Source: Streptomyces cellulosae
Lineage (GTDB): Bacteria > Actinomycetota > Actinomycetes > Streptomycetales > Streptomycetaceae
Direction: 5' to 3'
Assembly (NCBI RefSeq): GCF_000721105.1
Contig: NZ_JOEV01000013.1
Location: 79,349-143,348 of the forward strand
DNA length: 64,000 bases
Under the pieces are notes generated by a model. That model saw nothing but the letters and a program-made list of their open reading frames with translations, was not told where the DNA came from and did no database searches. The position numbers and the translations under genes are program-made. Shown in pieces: positions 42,280-51,732 of this stretch (the first letter of the stretch is position 1; every line of letters begins with the position of its first letter).

Positions 42280-43947
42280 GTGATGCCCATCCGTATCCGG
42301 ATCGGCCGCGGCGGGAAGGGGAGGCTCTCCGCCCGAATCCTGGCGAACCAGCTGGTCATCCTGACGCTGACCGGAGCCATCGGTTTCGCACTGTTCGCGT
42401 TCGCCCAGCGGTCCGAGATCGACCGTGCCTACGAGCAGCGGGCACTGGACATCGCACAGACCACCGCCGCCGAGCCGCAGATCCGGCAGGCCGTGGCGTA
42501 CGGGGGCGACGACGGTGTCGTGCAGACCGTCGCCGAACGGATCCGCAAGGCGTCGGGGGCGTCGTACGTGGTCGTGATCGACCTGCACGGCATCCGCCAC
42601 TCGCACCCCGACCCGGCGCTGATCGGCGAGCCGGTGGGCGATCCGATTCCGGTGCTGGACGGGCAGTCGCACGTGGGCTCCGACCAGGGCGCGACCGGGC
42701 GGTCCGCCAATGGGAAGGCTCCGCTGTACGGCCCTACGGGCGCGCTGGTCGGTGAGGTGTCGGCCGGCATCCCCGAACACGATGTGCTCGGTGAGCTGTG
42801 GCGAGAACTGCCCACGTTCGGCCTGTACAGCGCGATCGCGGTCGCTCTCGGCTCGGCGGCCGCGTTCCTGCTGGCCAGGCGACTGAAACGGTCGACCTTC
42901 GGGCTGGAACTGGAGGAGATCGCCGGACTGCTCCAGGACCGCGAGGCGATGCTGCACGGCATCCGGGAGGGGGTGATCGCCTTCGCTCCCGACGGCCGGA
43001 TCACCGTGGTCAACGACGAGGCCCGCGACCTGCTCGGCCTCGGCACGGCCCTCGGCAGCAGGCTCGACGAGGTGCTGCCCGACGGGCGGCTGCGCCGCGC
43101 CCTGGACGGCACCCTGCCCGGCACCGACCTCAGCGTGCTGACCGACGACCACTGCCTGGTGGTCAACCGGATGCCGGTGACGCTGCACGGCCGTGAACTG
43201 GGCGCGGTGGTCACCGTACGCGACCGCACCGAGCTGATCGGGCTGCTGCGCGAACTGGACTCGGTGCGCGGGCTGACCGACGCCCTGCGCGCCCAGCAGC
43301 ACGAGTTCACCAACCGTATGCACACCGTGGCCGGGCTGCTGGACATCGGCGACCACGACGCCGCCTACGAGTACGCCGTCGAGTCGGCCGACGCCGACCA
43401 GGCGCTGACCGAGTCCGTACGCGAACGGATCGGCCCCACGCTGCTCGTGGGGCTGATCGTCGCCAAGACCACGGTGGCCGCGGAACGCGGGGTACGGATG
43501 GTACTCAGCGACGACTCCGCACTCGGCGAGGACCCGCCGCATCTGCGCCGGCTGCTGACCATCGTCGGCAACCTGCTGGACAACGCGATCGACGCCGCGG
43601 CCGGCGGACCTCCCCCGGCCGACGGCCGCGAGGTCGAGCTCTCGCTGATCGAGGCCGTCGACCAGGTGATGGTGCGGGTCGCCGACAGCGGCCCGGGGAT
43701 CCCGCCGGGCGCCGCTGAATCGATCTTCGAGGACGGCTGGTCGACCCGGCCCGACCGGGGCACCGCCCGACGCGGACTGGGGCTGGCCCTCGTCCACCGG
43801 CTGGCCCAGCGACACGGCGGCACGATCACGGTCAGCGACGGGCCGGGCGCGGTCTTCACGGTCGCGCTGCCGGTGCCGGACGGAGCCCCCGTACCGCGAG
43901 ACGCACAGTTCACGACGGCCTCACCGACAGGAGGCGACCGCGGATGA
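42280..43947 (+). CDS. CitA/DcuS-like sensor histidine kinase
   Basis: 555 residues from GTG 42280 (ATG 42283 also possible). Helix 1 near 22-45, an extracellular PAS-like (sCache/CitAP) domain with VVVIDLHGIRHSHPDPALIG, helix 2 near 178-198, a cytoplasmic PAS (FAPDGRITVVNDEARDLLGL), then the H box QQHEFTNRMHTVAGLLDIGD, N box NLLDNAIDA and GLGLALVHRLA. CitA relatives sense citrate or C4-dicarboxylates. Coupled by ATGA to the regulator gene and divergent from the ABC importer, which it probably controls. Confidence 0.94.
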   Translation: MMPIRIRIGRGGKGRLSARILANQLVILTLTGAIGFALFAFAQRSEIDRAYEQRALDIAQTTAAEPQIRQAVAYGGDDGVVQTVAERIRKASGASYVVVIDLHGIRHSHPDPALIGEPVGDPIPVLDGQSHVGSDQGATGRSANGKAPLYGPTGALVGEVSAGIPEHDVLGELWRELPTFGLYSAIAVALGSAAAFLLARRLKRSTFGLELEEIAGLLQDREAMLHGIREGVIAFAPDGRITVVNDEARDLLGLGTALGSRLDEVLPDGRLRRALDGTLPGTDLSVLTDDHCLVVNRMPVTLHGRELGAVVTVRDRTELIGLLRELDSVRGLTDALRAQQHEFTNRMHTVAGLLDIGDHDAAYEYAVESADADQALTESVRERIGPTLLVGLIVAKTTVAAERGVRMVLSDDSALGEDPPHLRRLLTIVGNLLDNAIDAAAGGPPPADGREVELSLIEAVDQVMVRVADSGPGIPPGAAESIFEDGWSTRPDRGTARRGLGLALVHRLAQRHGGTITVSDGPGAVFTVALPVPDGAPVPRDAQFTTASPTGGDRG

Positions 43948-44633
43948 TCCGGATCCTGGTGGTGGACGACGACTTCCACATCAGCCACATCCACTGCGAC
44001 TATGCCTCCCGCGTCGAGGGCTTCGAGGTGGCCGGCCGGGCGGCGACCGTGGCCGAGACGCTGGACGCCGTGCGCACCCTCCACCCCGACCTGCTGCTCC
44101 TCGACGTCTTCCTGCCGGACGGCAGCGGACTCGACGTGCTGCGGCAGCTCAGCGGAGACGAGGGCGGCGCCCGCCCCGACGCGATCATGATCACCGCCGA
44201 CCGGGACATCACCTCGGTACGGACCGCCATGAAGCTCGGCGCCGTGGGCTACCTGGTCAAGCCCTTCGGCGCCGGCGACCTGGCCGAGCGGCTCACCGCC
44301 TACCGCGAACTCCAGCACCGCGTGGACGCCCTCGGGCTGGCCCCGCGCACCGACCAGGCCGACGTGGACGCCCTCTTCAGCGCCGCCCGGCCGCCGGCGG
44401 TCCCCCGGGTCCCGGCCAAGGGCCACTCCGCGCCGACCCTCGCCCTCCTGCACCAGGTCCTGCGCACCGCCCAAGACGCCCTGTCCGCGGCCCAGGCCGC
44501 CGAACTCACCGGCGTCTCCCGCGCCACGGCCCAGCGGTACCTCTCCTACCTCGTCCGGGAGGGCATGGTCCGGCTGGAACTCCGCTACGGAACCACCGGC
44601 CGTCCCGAACACCGCTACCGGATCGTGCGCTGA
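43944..44633 (+). CDS. CitB/DcuR-like response regulator
   Basis: 229 residues. Receiver: VDDDFHISHIH, phosphoacceptor Asp in LLLLDVFLPDGSGLDVL, Lys in YLVKPFG. The C-terminus is a CitT-type HTH (LSAAQAAELTGVSRATAQRY-LSYLVREGMV). Partner of the overlapping kinase gene. It is followed by a 255-bp gap without recognised genes. Confidence 0.94.
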   Translation: MIRILVVDDDFHISHIHCDYASRVEGFEVAGRAATVAETLDAVRTLHPDLLLLDVFLPDGSGLDVLRQLSGDEGGARPDAIMITADRDITSVRTAMKLGAVGYLVKPFGAGDLAERLTAYRELQHRVDALGLAPRTDQADVDALFSAARPPAVPRVPAKGHSAPTLALLHQVLRTAQDALSAAQAAELTGVSRATAQRYLSYLVREGMVRLELRYGTTGRPEHRYRIVR

Positions 44634-44888
44634 GGATCTGCCGCAGGTGTCTGCCGCAGGTGTGCACGACAAGGACACGGCCCGGTGGACATGCGGGAAC
44701 GAGCGGTCCTCGACGACGGAACCATCGACGCGGGACCGGTGTCCGGCGGCAGACGGAGTGTCGACGCCGTCAGGCAGGACGCGGCGCCTGGAGCGGTTAC
44801 CGCAGCAGCCGCGTCCGCCCGGTTCGGCCGACAGCGAGGACAATGCGCCCTGCTCGCCGCGTCGCCCACGGCAGGAGCCACGCCTCCG

Positions 44889-47800
44889 TCAACGCTGTAG
44901 CTGCTTGAGCAGCTTGCGAGTGCTCGGAGAAGGCGACGCACCGATCCGGGCCAACGCTTCCTCACAGCCGAGAAACGCCGTGAGGACGCCGTCGTCGTCG
45001 CCCAGCGCATTCGCCGCGCGCATCCGTACACGCCACACCACCTCGCGGAGCGGGTCGCTCGCGGTCACCTGGTCGCACAGGCGGATTGCGTAGCCGTACT
45101 GATGCAGTTGCAGAGCGAGTTCCGCCGCTGACGAGAGCGCGTCGACGGCGTGTTGGGAGAGTGTCCGGCGCCGTTCCTCCACCCAGTCCGAGACACGGTC
45201 CGGCAGGTAGTCACCCTCGTGGCGGGCGAGGACCTCCTCGATCGCCGCCATTTTCGCCTGGCCGGTCAGCCGGTGCGTCTGGCCGAGGTCGGCTTCGAAG
45301 CACAGCGACTGGCACCCCTGTGCGACCTCTTCGGCGACAGCCAGTCTGTTCCGCTCGACAATGAGGCGAAGTTTCGGCGGCAGCGCCAGATTCAGCTGGT
45401 GGACGGCCTGACGCAGGTAGGCACGGGCCGACCGGTCGTCGCGTGCGAACAACGCCCCCAGCACTTCTCGGCGATCGGCGGCGCGACCGGGCCGGCTACT
45501 CAGGTAGGAGACCAACTCCAGGCTCTTGCTGATGCGCAGGCGGGCCTCGACGCCGTCGACCAGGAGAGCGTGTTGTCCGAACTCCGTGACCGTCACCGCC
45601 GGCACCCGTTCCGTGACCCGGATGTTCACCCCCTGCGCCGCGAGTGACCGGCCGATCGTGTGCCACGGGGTGTCCGTTTCGGCCTCGGCGTCGATACGGC
45701 GCGACGCGACGGCGGGGAACTCGGTGAGGATCTTGAGCAGTACGTGGTGGGAGCCCTGGCGGGCCGATGTCTCCAGAGCCAGGTCGGCGGCCCGGTCGGC
45801 CGCCTCCTCGTTGCCGGCGCGCCATTCCGCCTCCGCCAGCAGCACCGCGACGATGGGCAGTTCCAGGAAGAGGCCGCCGGCCTTCAAGAGCGACGCGGCC
45901 TCGCGCAGGCAGTCGACTGCGTCGGCGTCGGCACCGCTGCGCAGCAGGAGCCAGCCGCGCCAGGCCCGCGCCTTGGCCCTGAGCTGTAGCGCATGCTCGA
46001 TGAGCGGGTCGTTCTCCAGCTCGTCGAGGAGCACCACGGACGCCGTGGCGTCGCGGCGGTCGACAATTCTGAGCTTGACCAGCCCTTCCGTGAATCCGAT
46101 GTACCAGGCGTGCGCCCCCGTATCGAAGGCGAGCTTGCGGCCTTCCTCGAGGGCCGCCATCGCTTCGGCGGGGCGACCGGCGTCGAGCAGCAGTTCCGGC
46201 ACGACCGCGTGCAGGCTCATGGAGTTGGAAAGCGAGTCGCGGGTCCGTTCGTACAGTTCCAGGGCCCGGCGGGTGTGGCCCTGCGCGCGGAGCGCACCGA
46301 TCTGCCACGGCGTGGCCAACGACGTGCCCCAGTGCGACTCCAGGGAGATGTCGAGATCGGTCAAGTGGCCGAACCAGTACTTCGCGACCAACACGGCCGC
46401 GTCGAACGGTCCACCGGTCAGCTCCGGTGGCGTGTCGGTGCGGTAGGAGGAGTAGATGGTCCCCAGTCCGTAGCGCACAGCGGCGACCTCCCCACCAGGG
46501 GAGGCCAGCCGCAGGATCTCGTCCGCATCCGCGGGGCGGCCGCACTGGGCGTAGCAGTAGATCATCAGTGCTGCCGCTCGTTCGGACGCCTCGACGACCT
46601 CGTCACGGACACCGGACTCGAGGAGCGCGTCAGCGATGGCCGCTCCCGCTCGGGGGTCGTCCCGGGCCCAGGCGAGCATCAGTCGTGCCGTGGTCAGTTC
46701 CGTGGGCTCGTGGCCCACGGTGCCGACCGTGCCGAATGCCTCCAGCCAGCGTTCGGCCACGGGAAGGTCCAGCCGCTCGATCACGCGCCGCATCACGCGC
46801 GCTCCGCAGGCACGTGCCGCGGCGACCTCGCCGGCCTGCAGCAGTACCTCCGTGGCCTCCTCCTCATGGCCCTCGGCGGCCAGCAGCATGCCGTGGGCCC
46901 GGCGGATCCGGCGTAGTTCCTCCTCGTCGCGACGGCTGAGCTGCTCCACCAGGAACTCCCGTAGGCGCGGATGGCAGCGCATCGTGCGCCCGTCCGGTGA
47001 CCAGACAGCGGGCAGGCGGACCGACCTCAGCGACTGCATCCGCTGCGCGGTCCTGTCCAGCCCGAGTGCCCTGGCACGTTCGGCGGTCACCGCGTCGAGG
47101 ACGGAGGTCGTCACGAGGAAGTCCCGGTCCGCGCCGGGCAGTTCCTCGAGGATCCGGGAGGCGATGTAGCCGTGCAGCGGGTCGGCCTCGCCTCCGACGA
47201 CCGCGGTGTGTTCCTCGGAGCGCCAGGCTTCGAACAGCACACCGGTGACCCAGCCGCCCGTCGCCGAGACGGCCTCGGCCGCGTCGATCGTGGTGTTGTC
47301 GTTGAGCCTCAGCGCGTCGGCCGCCTCCTCGACGGTGAAGGCGAGGTCTTCCTCACGGAGGGAGGCCACCGAGGTCGGGTCGAGTTCCCGGTGCACCGCC
47401 GCCGGGATGTCACGTCGGCTGACCAGGACCGCGCGCGCCGTTCGCGGCAGGTAGTGCAGGAACGCGCCGAGCGCCTCCCATCCGGCTCCCGACACCCCGA
47501 GGCGTTCCAGGTTGTCGAGGACGAGCACCAGTCGGTGCCCTTTCACAGACTCGGCGAGCAGCCCGGCGGACTCGGCATGCGGGATGCCCGCGCGCAGTGC
47601 GCGGGTCGCCACCTGGTGGGCGGTCGGCACGTGCCGTGCCAGTGTGTCTTCGAGGTAGGCGAGCAGGCGTCCCGGCCGCGTGTCGGTCGCGTCGACCGAC
47701 AGCCACGCCACGGGGTGGGGCAGGTGCGCCGCCGCCTGGCTGATGGCGATGGTCTTGCCCGCCCCCGCCGTCGCCAGTACGAGCACCACTTGCCGTCGCT

Positions 47801-47927
47801 CGATGAGCATGCCGAGGGCTCGCTCGATCCTCGGCCGCGGGACCAGACGTTCGGGCGCGTCCGGCACGGAGATCTTGTGCTGGATGAGACCTACGGCGTC
47901 CGGCACGGTCTGTCGGGGGTCGTCCAT
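44889..47927 (-). CDS. Large MalT/SARP hybrid ATPase regulator
   Basis: 1012 residues from ATG 47927 (GAGG just upstream; GTG two codons earlier possible). The N-terminal STAND-type ATPase is MalT-like: VVLVLATAGAGKTIAISQAA (Walker A near 51-59) and RLVLVLDNLERLG (Walker B). A middle of about 400 residues is alpha-helical TPR-like. Instead of MalT's C-terminal LuxR HTH it ends in an OmpR-like winged helix and BTAD bundle (LRISKSLELVSYLSSRPGRA, LLPDRVSDWVEERRRTLSQH-like), as in SARPs. A large pathway-level regulator; its ligand and target are unknown. Confidence 0.87.
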   Translation of the reverse strand: MDDPRQTVPDAVGLIQHKISVPDAPERLVPRPRIERALGMLIERRQVVLVLATAGAGKTIAISQAAAHLPHPVAWLSVDATDTRPGRLLAYLEDTLARHVPTAHQVATRALRAGIPHAESAGLLAESVKGHRLVLVLDNLERLGVSGAGWEALGAFLHYLPRTARAVLVSRRDIPAAVHRELDPTSVASLREEDLAFTVEEAADALRLNDNTTIDAAEAVSATGGWVTGVLFEAWRSEEHTAVVGGEADPLHGYIASRILEELPGADRDFLVTTSVLDAVTAERARALGLDRTAQRMQSLRSVRLPAVWSPDGRTMRCHPRLREFLVEQLSRRDEEELRRIRRAHGMLLAAEGHEEEATEVLLQAGEVAAARACGARVMRRVIERLDLPVAERWLEAFGTVGTVGHEPTELTTARLMLAWARDDPRAGAAIADALLESGVRDEVVEASERAAALMIYCYAQCGRPADADEILRLASPGGEVAAVRYGLGTIYSSYRTDTPPELTGGPFDAAVLVAKYWFGHLTDLDISLESHWGTSLATPWQIGALRAQGHTRRALELYERTRDSLSNSMSLHAVVPELLLDAGRPAEAMAALEEGRKLAFDTGAHAWYIGFTEGLVKLRIVDRRDATASVVLLDELENDPLIEHALQLRAKARAWRGWLLLRSGADADAVDCLREAASLLKAGGLFLELPIVAVLLAEAEWRAGNEEAADRAADLALETSARQGSHHVLLKILTEFPAVASRRIDAEAETDTPWHTIGRSLAAQGVNIRVTERVPAVTVTEFGQHALLVDGVEARLRISKSLELVSYLSSRPGRAADRREVLGALFARDDRSARAYLRQAVHQLNLALPPKLRLIVERNRLAVAEEVAQGCQSLCFEADLGQTHRLTGQAKMAAIEEVLARHEGDYLPDRVSDWVEERRRTLSQHAVDALSSAAELALQLHQYGYAIRLCDQVTASDPLREVVWRVRMRAANALGDDDGVLTAFLGCEEALARIGASPSPSTRKLLKQLQR

Positions 47928-48019
47928 GGCCACCTCACCACGGGAGGGCTTGCCAGGACTTTGCCGCCAAGGCCCTCACCAGCGGTGCAGTCTAACCAGG
48001 GACGTGACGAGGCCGCTGG

Positions 48020-48745
48020 TCACAAGCCGGCCTTTCCTGTCGCCCAGTACGGCTGCGTGTGGATGACGGACCGGTGCAGGCCATACCGGTCGCGGACCAG
48101 GTCGCGGGCGCGCTGGATGGTCTGCCCGTGCCCGGACAGGTAGGCACGCGTGATCTCCCCGGGCGGAGCGTCGCCGAGCCAGGACAACACCGTCTCCCCC
48201 GGCTGCTCGGTCTGCGCGACGACGTCCACGCCGGGCAGGAGGTACCGCACCAGCGATACGTCCTGGAGAGGCACTTCGACCACGCCGCACACCCGGGCCC
48301 GGTCGCCCAGCCAGCGGATCATCGAGTGCCACAGTCCCACCGTGGTGCCGTCGCCGCACACGAACACGGTTCCTGGCTCGGCACGTGCCCTGAAGCTCCG
48401 AGTCGCCTCCAGTCCCATGGCGCTGACCAGGTCGCCGACCCTGAGATCGTCCAGCCACGCATCGCCCGGCGAGGGCGGGCCCGCTACGGCGACGCTGTGC
48501 CGGTGGAACAGAATGGACATCCGCCCCGCCATCGCGTCGAACGCGTCCGGTGTGTAACGCCGGAACTCGGTCGGCGAGACCAGGAACGTGGTCACTTGGC
48601 ACGGCGCCCATTCGTGCCCCCGCAAATCCTCGCTGATGAGGTGCACCCGCCGGAACGACGGCGAAAGGTCCTCCATGTCGATCACCGCGCACGGCCTGCC
48701 ACGAGTCTCGATCATCCGGGCGAGGGGCGCGGGCAGTCTGGGCAT
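48020..48745 (-). CDS. Siderophore-interacting protein (FAD ferric reductase family)
   Basis: 241 residues. Flavin-binding part: RRVHLISEDLRGHEWAPCQV and FRRYTPDAFDAM (family R-x-Y-T). The second half has FVCGDGTTVGLWHSMIRWLG and the C-terminal RARDLVRDRYGLHRSVIHTQ-PYWATGK, characteristic of ViuB/YqjH-like proteins that release iron from siderophores by reduction. AAGGAATGACCG precedes the ATG. No siderophore synthesis or uptake genes are nearby. Confidence 0.88.
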   Translation of the reverse strand: MPRLPAPLARMIETRGRPCAVIDMEDLSPSFRRVHLISEDLRGHEWAPCQVTTFLVSPTEFRRYTPDAFDAMAGRMSILFHRHSVAVAGPPSPGDAWLDDLRVGDLVSAMGLEATRSFRARAEPGTVFVCGDGTTVGLWHSMIRWLGDRARVCGVVEVPLQDVSLVRYLLPGVDVVAQTEQPGETVLSWLGDAPPGEITRAYLSGHGQTIQRARDLVRDRYGLHRSVIHTQPYWATGKAGL

Positions 48746-48748
48746 CGG

Positions 48749-49012
48749 TCATTCCTTGTCGGTGAAGGTGGAGGAGACGGTGTCGCGAAACGCCGGCATG
48801 ATCTGCTCGGCGTGGGTCTTCAGTTGCTCGCGTTGGATGTCCGGTGCGAGCTCACCGGGCAGCGTCTGCGCCCAGAACTCCCAGACGAACCAGTCCGGTC
48901 GGCCGCCGCCGTAGACCGCGTGGATCCGTCTCCGCCGTACGTCGTCGTCGTGGCCGGGTCGGGAGTCGGCCCGTGTCCGCCGGGCCGCGCCCTTGCCGGC
49001 GTCGGCCCACAT
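48749..49012 (-). CDS. Unrecognised ORF upstream of the siderophore-interacting gene, probably truncated
   Basis: Up to 87 residues; the C-terminal 45 (PDWFVWEFWAQTLPGELAPD, then FRDTVSSTFTDKE) have good codon bias, the N-terminal half is Arg-rich and unconvincing and has no ribosome-binding site. The stop lies three bases before the next ATG, as in an operon. It looks like the tail of a larger protein, possibly an oxygenase. Family unknown. Confidence 0.4.
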   Translation of the reverse strand: MWADAGKGAARRTRADSRPGHDDDVRRRRIHAVYGGGRPDWFVWEFWAQTLPGELAPDIQREQLKTHAEQIMPAFRDTVSSTFTDKE

Positions 49013-49038
49013 GGACGAGGGCGCCGCTCTTCGTGAGG

Positions 49039-50568
49039 TCAGCCCATGTGAACGGGCGCGGCGCCTTCGGCGTGCTGCTGCTTGCCCGAGTTGACGGCCA
49101 GGCCCGCGACCACCAGGCCCGCCAGGAACATGACTCCCGAAGCGACAAAGGCCATGGTGTAGCCGTGAGTGAGCGCCTCGCCCGCCTTCGACACCAGCCC
49201 GAAGTCCTTGGTGGCCAGGCCCCGGTAGAGACTGGAGGCCGCCTCCGGGAGCTTGTCGTCGGCCGCCGAGGTGGAGACCGTCGACAGGACCGCGAGACCG
49301 AGCGCGCCGCCGATCTGCTGGGCGGTGTTCAGCAGCGCCGAGGCGACGCCCGTGTCCAGGTGGTCCACGCCGCTCACCGAGGTCACCGTCATCGGGACGA
49401 AGGCCATCCCCAGGCCGAGGGCGGTGACGAACATCGCGGGCATCAGGTGCGCGGCGTACGAGGAGTCGGGCTCCAGGGTGGCGAACCAGAACATGCCCCC
49501 TGCCGCGCCCATCAGGCCGGGGCCCGCGATCAGCCGCGGTGCGACGTGGGTGACCAGCTTGGAGCTGATCCCCGCGGCGGCCGCCATGCCGACGCTGAAG
49601 GGCAGATAGGCGAAGCCGGTCTTGACCGCGCTGTAGCCGAGGATCAGCTGCATGTAGAGAGTCAGGAAGTAGAAGGTGGCGAACATGCCCGCGCCGATGA
49701 ACAGCATCGTGGCGTAACTGCCGGAGCGCGTACGGTCCTTGAACAGGCGCAGCGGCATCATCGGGTCCGCCACGCGCGCCTGGAGGAGCAGGAACGCGAC
49801 GAGCAGCACCGCCGCCGTGGCGAAGGAGACCAGGGTGAGGCTGTTGGTCCAGCCGTGTTCGCCGCCGCGGGTGATGCCGTAGACCAGGGCTATCAGACCG
49901 CCGGTGCCGGTGATCGCGCCGGGGATGTCCAGGCGGCCGGGGTGGCGCTCGGCTTCGACCAGGGTTTTGGTGCCGGCGAGGACGGCGAGGCCGATCGGGA
50001 TGTTGACGAAGAACACCCAGCGCCAGTCGAGTCCGTCGGTGAGGATGCCGCCGAGCAGCAGTCCGACGGTGGCGCCGACGCCTGCCATCGCGGCGTACAC
50101 GCCCATCGCCGTGTTGCGCGGCTTACCCGCCGGGAAGGTGGTGGTGATCAGGGCCAGCGCGCTGGGCGCGGCGATCGCGGCGCCGATGCCCTGCAGGACG
50201 CGGGCGCCGATGAGCAGACCTTCGTTCGGGGCCAGGCCTCCCAGCAGGGAGGCGAGGGTGAAGACGATGATGCCGACCTGGAACATGCGGCGTCGGCCGA
50301 AGAGGTCGCCTGCCTTGCCGCCGAGCAGCAGCAGGCCGCCGAAGGCGAGCGCGTAGGCGTTGACGATCCAGGCCAGGTTCGCGTCGGACACGTCCAGGTC
50401 GGTCTGGATGCTGGGCAGTGCGATGTTGGTGATGGTGTTGTCGAGAACGACCATCAGCTGGGCCGCGGCGATCACGAAGAGCGCCAGGCCGAGGCGCCGA
50501 CCGCCGCGGGAGGCCCCGGACGTGTCGGTACCCGGCTGCGCGGGGGTGGTGGTGCTGTCGGCAGACAA
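49039..50568 (-). CDS. DHA2-family MFS multidrug exporter (14 helices)
   Basis: 509 residues from TTG 50568, with TTGGAG eight bases upstream. Family markers: LMVVLDNTITNIALPSIQTD (helix 1 with D-N-T), GGKAGDLFGRRRMF (loop 2-3), ARVLQGIGAAIAAPSALALI (motif C region) and NTAQQIGGALGLAVLSTVS. It belongs with EmrB/QacA-type proton-driven exporters. Upstream lie a 21-bp direct repeat and a long AT-richer leader. No adjacent TetR repressor is seen. Confidence 0.92.
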   Translation of the reverse strand: MSADSTTTPAQPGTDTSGASRGGRRLGLALFVIAAAQLMVVLDNTITNIALPSIQTDLDVSDANLAWIVNAYALAFGGLLLLGGKAGDLFGRRRMFQVGIIVFTLASLLGGLAPNEGLLIGARVLQGIGAAIAAPSALALITTTFPAGKPRNTAMGVYAAMAGVGATVGLLLGGILTDGLDWRWVFFVNIPIGLAVLAGTKTLVEAERHPGRLDIPGAITGTGGLIALVYGITRGGEHGWTNSLTLVSFATAAVLLVAFLLLQARVADPMMPLRLFKDRTRSGSYATMLFIGAGMFATFYFLTLYMQLILGYSAVKTGFAYLPFSVGMAAAAGISSKLVTHVAPRLIAGPGLMGAAGGMFWFATLEPDSSYAAHLMPAMFVTALGLGMAFVPMTVTSVSGVDHLDTGVASALLNTAQQIGGALGLAVLSTVSTSAADDKLPEAASSLYRGLATKDFGLVSKAGEALTHGYTMAFVASGVMFLAGLVVAGLAVNSGKQQHAEGAAPVHMG

Positions 50569-50580
50569 GGGGAGCTCCAA

Positions 50581-50622
50581 GGGACGACGGAGGGACACGG
50601 AGGGACGACGGAGGGACACGGA
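50581..50622. repeat. 21-bp direct repeat, two copies
   Basis: GGGACGACGGAGGGACACGG-A occurs at 50581 and 50602 in tandem, the second differing only at its last base. It lies 13 bp upstream of the exporter's TTG start, in its leader. Confidence 0.85.
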
Positions 50623-50917
50623 AAATGGATTCACCCGGGACAATAAAGAAACCTGGATTGTCAAATCCAATTCCTGTGGGATTGGGGTGCGACCTGACAC
50701 CGGTACGGGGACTGGGGACACTAACACCCTGCTGAACCGATACGGAACCGCGAGGACCGTTTGCGATGTGATTGCTTTCGGGCTTGACGGACAGGCCGAC
50801 ATGTGAGCAAAACAACTGAGGAAAGACATACTCCGTGCACATAAAACTGGCCGGATCGTCAAACGCAAAATACTTTCGGGAACTCCCGACCGGCGGCCGG
50901 ATGGGTAACTCCGTGTC

Positions 50918-51393
50918 AGGTGGGAGCGTTGAGCCACGAGGTCAGGGCGGCCTTCGGGTCACGCTTGCCCGGAGCGGTCCAGCGGACTATGGCCGTCCGG
51001 ACGGCGCGAACGTTCCGATGCCCTTACGCGAGCGGGGTCTCCGGCACCACCCGGACCGCGTCGACGCGATCGGCCCCGGACGGGCTGCGGCGACCAAAGC
51101 GGGGTCCCGGCATGGGCGCCGGGCCGGCCGGCCGTCGTCACCGAACGGCACGAGCAGCCTGGCGAAGTGCCGATCGGCGTCGGCGGCGAGGACACGCTGG
51201 TGCGCGTCGTCGAGTGGACCGCGCAGGCAGCAGGTCGAGCACCTCGGCGGTACAGGCTGCGGGCTGAGCGCCTGACCTGGACGTGGCGCTCGGACAGCCT
51301 GCGGCGCCACCACATCGACGCCCGCGAGCGCGAGTCCGGCAGCGAGCGTCCGGTCGGGCCACTGCCGACGACCAAGGCCTCCGTCGTCTCCAT
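50918..51393 (-). pseudogene. Decayed FAD-dependent monooxygenase
   Basis: The start is intact: AGGAGAAAAGTC precedes an ATG at 51393 that opens METTEALVVGSGPTG, the Rossmann FAD motif. After residue 15 the sense shifts frame (LAAGLALAGVDVVA, then RHFARLLVPFGDDGRPARR elsewhere). Only about 160 codons of a normal 400-500 remain. Likely once an aromatic hydroxylase (RdmE/PgaE type). Confidence 0.6.
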
Positions 51394-51732
51394 GACTTTT
51401 CTCCTGACGCCCTGATGTTATTCGTACTTTGTTCCGGTGAAAAATTCGGGAGACGAGATGGCCCCGAACGCATTCGCCATGGCTTCGCTTATCCGTCCCA
51501 GGGAAGGGCGGCCGTCGGGCATTCGGCACCCTGCCGACCTTGGAAACAGCGGTCGAGTGAGACGGCCGGGAAATCTTCGTTCCCGACATCGACAGATAGT
51601 GCCAGCGGGGTGTTAGCAAAGGAGAAACCAAGCGCAGGGCGCCATCCCGGCGAGGCCGGTCGCCGGTTCTTCGTGGAGCGCGGAGGCCACCCGGGCGAGA
51701 GGGCCGATCGCGCTGAGTGCAGCAGGGGGAGG
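51394..51732. other. 339-bp gene-free stretch
   Basis: Includes the AT-richer promoter region of the monooxygenase remnant (around 51410-51450). No gene or hairpin recognised. Confidence 0.4.

Noticed and set aside
44889..50568. Siderophore or antibiotic biosynthetic cluster around the large regulator
   Set aside because: No NRPS, PKS, NIS synthetase or terpene gene is present; only a siderophore-interacting protein and an exporter.
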